Positions 4,383 to 8,623 of a stretch of 8,623 nt of DNA are shown here, one piece after another. Both the position numbers and the translations under genes were made by a program. Under the pieces are notes generated by a model that made no database searches, was not told where the DNA came from, and saw nothing but the letters and a program-made list of their open reading frames with translations. How positions within the stretch are numbered: the first letter of the stretch is position 1; every line of letters starts with the position of its first letter. Source of the stretch: Opitutales bacterium (GTDB lineage Bacteria; Verrucomicrobiota; Verrucomicrobiia; Opitutales; Intestinicryptomonadaceae); contig JAGBOM010000177.1 of assembly GCA_017633865.1 (NCBI GenBank), positions 1 to 8,623 of the forward strand, given 5' to 3'.

Positions 4383-5273
4383 ATGGATTTAAACAATAGA
4401 GTAGTTTCGATAATACTTCCGATTTATAAATCGGAAAAATATCTGCCCAAGTGTTTGGATTCCATAACCCGCCAAACATACAAAGACTTGCAGGTTATTT
4501 GCCTTATAGACGGAAGCCCCGATAATTCCGCCGAAATTTGCAAAAAATACGCCGAGAGCGACCCGCGCATAGAAGTTGTCGAGCAGAAAAATTCCGGCTG
4601 CGCGGCCGCGAGAAACAACGCCCTAAAAGCCGTTAAGGGAGGCTATGTATGCTTTGTGGATCCCGACGACTTTATAAACGAAAGGTATGTGGAGTCGCTT
4701 TATGGCGCGATTTCGGAGACGGGCGCGGATGTCGCGGCCGCTACGCATATTCGGCTCAGGGGCTCGTCCCGAAAATTCAGGGTGAAGTATTCGGGCGTCA
4801 AAAAATATTCTGACCCTTCGGGGATTTTCCGCGCCGCGAAATGCCCCCCGAATTACAATGTCACCAACAAAATGTACAGGACGCGGCTGATTCGCGAAAA
4901 CAACATTCTGTTTGAAACCGGCTGCGCGTGGTGCGACGACGTCCGCTTTTGCGTAAAAACGCTTTTGGCCGCAAAAACATTGGCGACAGCCGGCGGCGCC
5001 GTGTATTATTTTGTGAAGCGCTCCGACAGCATATCGCACGCGAATGCGAGCCCCGAAAAACAACGCCAGCGCTTTAAGATTAGAAGCTCGGCTGTGGCGG
5101 AAATGCTTTCGCGCGGGATAAAAATTCCGCAGAGGGAAAAAGTCGTCACCAAAAAGGTGTATTCTTTTTTCGATTTTCCGCTTTTAAAGATTCGGGTGGA
5201 TATGCAAAAAAAGCGCGAGCAGTGGCTTTTGCTCGGCGCGATTCCCGTTTTTTTCAAAAAGGCAAATGGTTAA
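4383..5273 (+). CDS. Family 2 glycosyltransferase (GT-A fold)
   Basis: This 296-residue inverting transferase of surface polysaccharide synthesis has the N-terminal nucleotide-binding fold VVSIILPIYKSEKYLPKCLD (7-26), the UDP-binding IDGSPDNS (42-49), NSGCAAARNNALKAVKGGYV (70-89) and the metal-binding motif FVDPDD (91-96). NKMYRTRLI (162-170) and WCDDVRF (183-189) correspond to the acceptor and catalytic-base region; the usual ED is here a DD (185-186). The C-terminal third is basic (KKREQ, KK) and could lie on the membrane surface. No transmembrane helix is present. It opens the second transcription unit and overlaps the next gene by eight bases. The start has no Shine-Dalgarno sequence but is the first residue before the conserved beta strand. 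Sugar specificity is unknown. Confidence 0.92.
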   Translation: MDLNNRVVSIILPIYKSEKYLPKCLDSITRQTYKDLQVICLIDGSPDNSAEICKKYAESDPRIEVVEQKNSGCAAARNNALKAVKGGYVCFVDPDDFINERYVESLYGAISETGADVAAATHIRLRGSSRKFRVKYSGVKKYSDPSGIFRAAKCPPNYNVTNKMYRTRLIRENNILFETGCAWCDDVRFCVKTLLAAKTLATAGGAVYYFVKRSDSISHANASPEKQRQRFKIRSSAVAEMLSRGIKIPQREKVVTKKVYSFFDFPLLKIRVDMQKKREQWLLLGAIPVFFKKANG

Positions 5274-6273
5274 AATATCCGTCATCGTTCCAATTTACAA
5301 TGTGGAGGCGTTTTTGCGCGAGTGCCTTGACAGCGTAGTCGCCCAGTCTTTTGACGGCTTCGAGGTTTTGGCAATCGACGACGGCTCGCCGGACGACAGC
5401 GGCAAAATCGCCGATGAATACGCCGAAAAATATCCGCAAATAAAAGTTTTTCACAAGCAAAACGGGGGGTACGCTTCCGCCTGCAACTTTGGCTTGGAGC
5501 ATGCGCGCGGCGAGTATATATCCGTAATCGAGCCGGACGACTATATCGACCAGGGCATGTTTGCGGATTTGTACGCGCGCGCGGAGAAAACGAACGCCGA
5601 CATTGTAAAATCGAGATATTTTGAATTTTTGCATTTGCCGAAAATCCGCCGCCGCGAAAAAATTTGCGGGGCCGGCATAGAAGAGGACGCGGCTTTCACT
5701 TTGGCGGAGCATCCCGAGCTTTTGCGCTTCCACCCGAGCATTTGGACATGCCTTTACAAAACAAGCTTTTTGCGCGAAAACAAAATCGAGTTCCAGACAA
5801 ATCCGTTCAGGACGTGGGAGGACAACCTCTTCCAAATCCAAACCCTTTATTCGGCGCGGCGCATCGCCTATGCGAACAAGGCGTACTACCACTGGCGGGT
5901 TGCAACATTGCTACATTACCAAAAATTGAAATCGCCGCATGTGCCGGAGGCGATAATTTCGCAAACGCATAATTGGCTTGAGTCGGCGGGCTGCAAGAAT
6001 CCGGACATTTTCGCGAATCTCTTCCACCGCGAAATGGGATATTTTAAATTCGCCTACCGCATGGCAATGCCCGCCGATTTCAAAAGGCTGGCTGCCGCCT
6101 CGACGGATTATTTCCGGAGGATATCCGGCTTGAACATTGAGAAAAGCCCATACTACAAGCCGAAGGCAAAGTTTAAGCTGCTGAAAAACGCGCCGCTTGT
6201 ATTTTTCGTTTCGGAAAAAATAAAGTTCGCGTTTAGCAGGATTTTTAAAAGCATAAAGGTTCGCGTTCGATGA
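5266..6273 (+). CDS. Family 2 glycosyltransferase (GT-A fold)
   Basis: This 335-residue paralogue of the preceding gene carries KISVIVPIYNVEAFLRECLD (3-22), IDDGSPDDSG (37-46), NGGYASACNFGLEHARGEYI (66-85) and the metal-binding VIEPDD (87-92). SIWTCLYKTSFL (158-169) and TWEDNLF (183-189) hold the likely catalytic acid residues. Past residue ~230 the sequence is an extension rich in aromatic and basic residues, of the kind that binds acceptor or membrane. Its ATG lies inside the end of the upstream gene (ATGGTTAA shared), with AAAAGG three bases before it, so translation is probably coupled. Its own end overlaps the glf start by ATGA. Adjacency to glf makes a galactofuranosyl or galactosyl transferase plausible, but no residue proves it. 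Confidence 0.92.
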   Translation: MVKISVIVPIYNVEAFLRECLDSVVAQSFDGFEVLAIDDGSPDDSGKIADEYAEKYPQIKVFHKQNGGYASACNFGLEHARGEYISVIEPDDYIDQGMFADLYARAEKTNADIVKSRYFEFLHLPKIRRREKICGAGIEEDAAFTLAEHPELLRFHPSIWTCLYKTSFLRENKIEFQTNPFRTWEDNLFQIQTLYSARRIAYANKAYYHWRVATLLHYQKLKSPHVPEAIISQTHNWLESAGCKNPDIFANLFHREMGYFKFAYRMAMPADFKRLAAASTDYFRRISGLNIEKSPYYKPKAKFKLLKNAPLVFFVSEKIKFAFSRIFKSIKVRVR

Positions 6274-7364
6274 AAAACATAAATTTAATAGTGGGCGCGG
6301 GCTTGTCCGGAGCCGCGCTTGCCCGCCGCCTTGCAGACCTCGGCGAAAAAGTCGCGATAATAGACCGGCTTCCGCACGTTGCAGGCAGCGCGTTTGATTA
6401 TAAGGACGAAAACGGCATTACTGTCCACAAATACGGCTCGCACATCTTCCACGCATCGAACGCCGAAGTTTGGAGGTTCGTCCGCCGCTTTGCGGATTTC
6501 AACGCGTACATGCACAGGGTTCTCGCGCTTATAGACGGAACGGAGGCGTTCATTCCCTTTAATTTAAACACAATCAAAAAGGTTTTCCCCGCGTCGCTCG
6601 CGGAGAGGCTTGAAAAAAAGCTTTTGGAAATTTTCCCGTACAATTCGAGAATCCCGATCTGCGAATTCCAAAAACAAAACGATCCCGACCTTAAATTTCT
6701 GGCGGAATACATCTACGAAAAAGTATTTCTCGAATACACGAAAAAGCAGTGGGGGCTCGACAGCGTCGACTCCGGCGTAACCGCGAGGGTTCCCGTTGTG
6801 ATCGGCACGGACTGCCGCTATTTTAGGGACGCTTACCAGGGAATCCCCCTCAAGGGCTACACGAATCTTGTCGAAAATATGCTCGACTCTAAAAACATCG
6901 AAGTCCGCCCGGGCGAGGATTTCGGCGGGGTAGGCGAATGCGCTAAATACAAGGCGGTTTACCATACCGGAAGCATTGACGAGTTTTTCGGCTACAAATT
7001 CGGGGTGCTTCCCTACCGCAGCCTGAGGTTCGAGCACCGCTCGCTCGACATGGAGTATTTCCAAAAAAACAGCGTAGTGAATTACCCGTGCAATTACGAC
7101 TTCACGCGGATCCACGAATTTAAATACTACCTTAACGAAAAATCGGCGCGCACCAGCGTGATGTTCGAATATCCTCAGAGCTTTGAGCCCGGGAAGAACG
7201 ACAGATACTATCCGATTCAAAGCGACGAAAACCGCGCACTGCACGCAAAATACCTTGGCGAGGCGGAGAAAATAGGCAACCTGCGCTTCTTCGGCCGCCT
7301 GGGCGACTACAAGTATTACGATATGGACAAGGCTGTGGAAAGGGCTTTAACCCTAAAATTGTAA
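6270..7364 (+). CDS. glf: UDP-galactopyranose mutase
   Basis: This FAD enzyme interconverts UDP-galactopyranose and UDP-galactofuranose, the donor for Galf residues in O-antigens and capsules. The 364-residue length fits bacterial Glf. Residues 4-15 hold the FAD-binding INLIVGAGLSGA; VAIIDRLPHVAGSAFDYKDE (28-47) and VHKYGSHIFH (52-61) follow. YTKKQWGLD (156-164) holds the substrate-stacking Trp161. The two Arg residues that bind the diphosphate correspond to Arg173 (TARVPV) and Arg280 (FTRIHE). TGSIDEFFGYKFGVLPYRSL (233-252), YYPIQSDEN (313-321) and FFGRLGDYKYYDMD (340-353) complete the family pattern. Two mild departures are GSAFD where GNxYD is usual and GSHIFH for GPHIFH. It is cytoplasmic. 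AAAGG ten bases upstream and the ATGA overlap support the start. Confidence 0.97.
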   Translation: MKNINLIVGAGLSGAALARRLADLGEKVAIIDRLPHVAGSAFDYKDENGITVHKYGSHIFHASNAEVWRFVRRFADFNAYMHRVLALIDGTEAFIPFNLNTIKKVFPASLAERLEKKLLEIFPYNSRIPICEFQKQNDPDLKFLAEYIYEKVFLEYTKKQWGLDSVDSGVTARVPVVIGTDCRYFRDAYQGIPLKGYTNLVENMLDSKNIEVRPGEDFGGVGECAKYKAVYHTGSIDEFFGYKFGVLPYRSLRFEHRSLDMEYFQKNSVVNYPCNYDFTRIHEFKYYLNEKSARTSVMFEYPQSFEPGKNDRYYPIQSDENRALHAKYLGEAEKIGNLRFFGRLGDYKYYDMDKAVERALTLKL

Positions 7365-7369
7365 TCGCG

Positions 7370-8416
7370 ATGGACCGCGCAAAAGTATCGGTAATTGTTC
7401 CAGCTTATAATTGCGAAAGCTATATAGGCGCCACTTTGGGCAGCCTGCTTGCCCAGACCCTGCAGGGCGTCCAAATTATCTGCGTTGACGACTGCTCGAC
7501 GGACAAAACTCCGGAGATAATCGCCCAAAAAGCCCGCCAAAACGAAAACATTGTCTTTATAAGGCTGCCGCAAAATAGGGGCGTCGCTTGCGCCCGCAAC
7601 GAGGGGCTTAAGCATGCGTCTGCGGAGTTCATAATGTTTTGCGACGGCGACGACCAATACCATGAGGACATGTTCCGGCAGATGTACGAGGCTATGCTTT
7701 CAAGCGGCGCGGATTTGGCCGCCGCCCAGGCGGAGGTGCGCTACGATATCCCAGCGACCGACGAATTGAAAAAGGCGGATGAAAAATATTTTGCCTTAAA
7801 ATATTCCGGCATGCGCCGCGTTTCGGAGGGTTTGTTCCACAAAATCGACGCGCACTGCACAAACAAGATTTTCAAAAAATCCATAATAGACGAATATCAA
7901 ATTTCCTTCCCCGAAGGCTTGCTGTATGAGGATTTGTATTTCACGATGGCTTATTTGGCGGCGTCAAAAAATATGTTTTTCTTAAAGCGCCCGCTTTATT
8001 TCTATTATAGGCGCAAGGGCAGCATCATGTCGAAAACCTTTGAAGACGGGCGCACCGCGATAGACCACATCTTTATTATGTTTAGGCTGTACGATTTTTT
8101 GGACAGGATTTCGGCTGTCCGTAAATACAGCGGGTTATTCCCAAAATTATTCTTGAGCTACTATAATCTGGCCGTCCGCTTTTCCCCAAAAGACGCGCGC
8201 CAAAAAATATGGCAAACAAGCCGGGACTTTATAATCGAGCGCGGCCTGCTAAAAAAATTCCGCAATTCCCTCCGCATAAAGAGCATTTATGAAAACCGTC
8301 CGAACCTGACTTTCGCCGAGAAAATATTTTCGGCAAAAAATTCATGGGATTTAAAGTATAAGATTATAACGATATTCGGGCTTGGCATAAAAGTGAGAAG
8401 GAATTTAAAAAAATGA
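7370..8416 (+). CDS. Family 2 glycosyltransferase (GT-A fold)
   Basis: This 348-residue transferase has VSVIVPAYNCESYIGATLGS (6-25), the nucleotide-binding VDDCSTDKT (39-47), NRGVACARNEGLKHA (69-83) and the metal-binding FCDGDD (90-95). NKIFKKSII (165-173) and LLYEDLYF (184-191, Glu187-Asp188 the likely catalytic base region) follow. The C-terminal half is rich in Lys, Tyr and Phe and probably recognises the acceptor. The gene starts five bases after glf without a clear Shine-Dalgarno sequence. Its end overlaps the next gene by ATGA. Bases 7382-7583 are 97% identical to 8422-8623 in that next gene, a recent duplication or exchange of the donor-binding module. Linkage and sugar are unknown. 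Confidence 0.92.
   Translation: MDRAKVSVIVPAYNCESYIGATLGSLLAQTLQGVQIICVDDCSTDKTPEIIAQKARQNENIVFIRLPQNRGVACARNEGLKHASAEFIMFCDGDDQYHEDMFRQMYEAMLSSGADLAAAQAEVRYDIPATDELKKADEKYFALKYSGMRRVSEGLFHKIDAHCTNKIFKKSIIDEYQISFPEGLLYEDLYFTMAYLAASKNMFFLKRPLYFYYRRKGSIMSKTFEDGRTAIDHIFIMFRLYDFLDRISAVRKYSGLFPKLFLSYYNLAVRFSPKDARQKIWQTSRDFIIERGLLKKFRNSLRIKSIYENRPNLTFAEKIFSAKNSWDLKYKIITIFGLGIKVRRNLKK
7382..7583 (+). repeat. Long direct repeat, copy 1 (5' end of GT2 gene)
   Basis: Aligned to 8422-8623 at a constant offset of 1040 bases, this stretch has six mismatches in 202 positions (7396, 7403, 7436, 7438, 7440 and 7464). The last 119 positions are identical. It encodes the donor-binding N-terminal module of a GT2 enzyme. 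Confidence 0.95.
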
Positions 8417-8623
8417 AGCCGAAAGTATCGGTAATCGTTCCAACTTATAATTGCGAAAGCTATATAGGCGCCACTCTCGACAGCCTGCTTGCCCAGACCC
8501 TGCCGGGCGTCCAAATTATCTGCGTTGACGACTGCTCGACGGACAAAACTCCGGAGATAATCGCCCAAAAAGCCCGCCAAAACGAAAACATTGTCTTTAT
8601 AAGGCTGCCGCAAAATAGGGGCG
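8413..8623 (+). CDS. Family 2 glycosyltransferase, 5' part only
   Basis: Only the first 70 codons are in the window; the gene runs off the right edge. It starts at ATG 8413, overlapping the stop of the upstream GT2 gene (ATGA), with GAAGGA (8397-8402) ten bases before it. The product begins MKPKVSVIVPTYNCESYIG and continues through VDDCSTDKT and IRLPQNRG. It differs from the preceding GT2 protein after the first few residues only by Ala to Thr, Gly to Asp and Gln to Pro. The metal-binding DXD and catalytic regions lie beyond the edge, so whether it is intact cannot be judged. It is a tandem paralogue, probably acting in the same polysaccharide pathway. Confidence 0.93.
   Translation, partial: MKPKVSVIVPTYNCESYIGATLDSLLAQTLPGVQIICVDDCSTDKTPEIIAQKARQNENIVFIRLPQNRG
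8422..8623 (+). repeat. Long direct repeat, copy 2 (5' end of truncated GT2 gene)
   Basis: This is the partner of 7382-7583, 196 of 202 positions identical, with 8505-8623 unbroken identity up to the window edge. The identity may continue beyond it. The repeat begins at the ninth base of the ATG-started gene, so it nearly coincides with the coding start. Confidence 0.95.

Noticed and set aside
5254..5892. Minus-strand ORF of 212 codons opposite a GT2 gene
   Set aside because: It is antisense to conserved GT2 motifs; the Val/Ala/Arg-rich composition is typical of an antisense frame.
6564..7244. Minus-strand ORF of 226 codons opposite glf
   Set aside because: It is antisense to an intact, fully motif-bearing glf. 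Length alone does not support it.

Overview
The window is bacterial. It opens in the last ~230 bases of a 23S rRNA gene, starting exactly at the sarcin-ricin loop, followed by a 5S rRNA gene and a strong intrinsic terminator. From about 1.2 kb to the right edge it is a one-strand cluster of glycan-assembly genes. The rRNA sequence does not let me name the phylum with confidence. Base composition by eye is near 45-50% GC, and only some genes have Shine-Dalgarno sequences. The gene set suggests a host-associated bacterium with a surface polysaccharide (LPS O-antigen or capsule), but that is inference.

Layout. 1-232: 23S 3' end. 233-389: spacer with no tRNA. 390-508: 5S rRNA. 512-554: terminator. 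580-940: a non-coding, hairpin-packed stretch with a two-copy tandem repeat, a second terminator-like hairpin and direct repeats that echo the 5S tail. 1030-1220: a short, probably broken ORF that now carries a good promoter for the next gene. 1217-3980: GT25, GT11 (alpha-1,2-fucosyltransferase) and GT6 (ABO-type) glycosyltransferases, separated by 83 and 104 bases. 3981-4382: a 402-base gap with a promoter and a leader hairpin. 4383-8623: a tightly coupled run of GT2, GT2, glf (UDP-galactopyranose mutase), GT2 and a second, truncated GT2, with junctions of 8-nt overlap, 4-nt overlap, 5-nt gap and 4-nt overlap.

How the genes may work together. GT25 enzymes often add beta-linked galactose. A GT11 enzyme adding Fuc-alpha-1,2 to that Gal gives an H antigen. 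A GT6 enzyme then adds alpha-1,3-GalNAc or Gal to the fucosylated Gal, giving an A- or B-like antigen. The GT6 has the bacterial-type NAN motif and a Gly at the position that separates human A and B transferases, which favours the A-type (GalNAc) product. The second set points to UDP-galactofuranose made by Glf and used by one or more of the GT2 enzymes. No flippase, polymerase, ABC transporter or nucleotide-sugar gene for GDP-fucose is in view, so the locus continues beyond the right edge or those genes lie elsewhere.

The points most worth a second look are the GT11-GT6 pair (blood-group mimicry), the 97% identical 5' ends of the last two GT2 genes (recent tandem duplication or module swapping), and the tandem arrays of tiny triloop hairpins just downstream of the rRNA operon.
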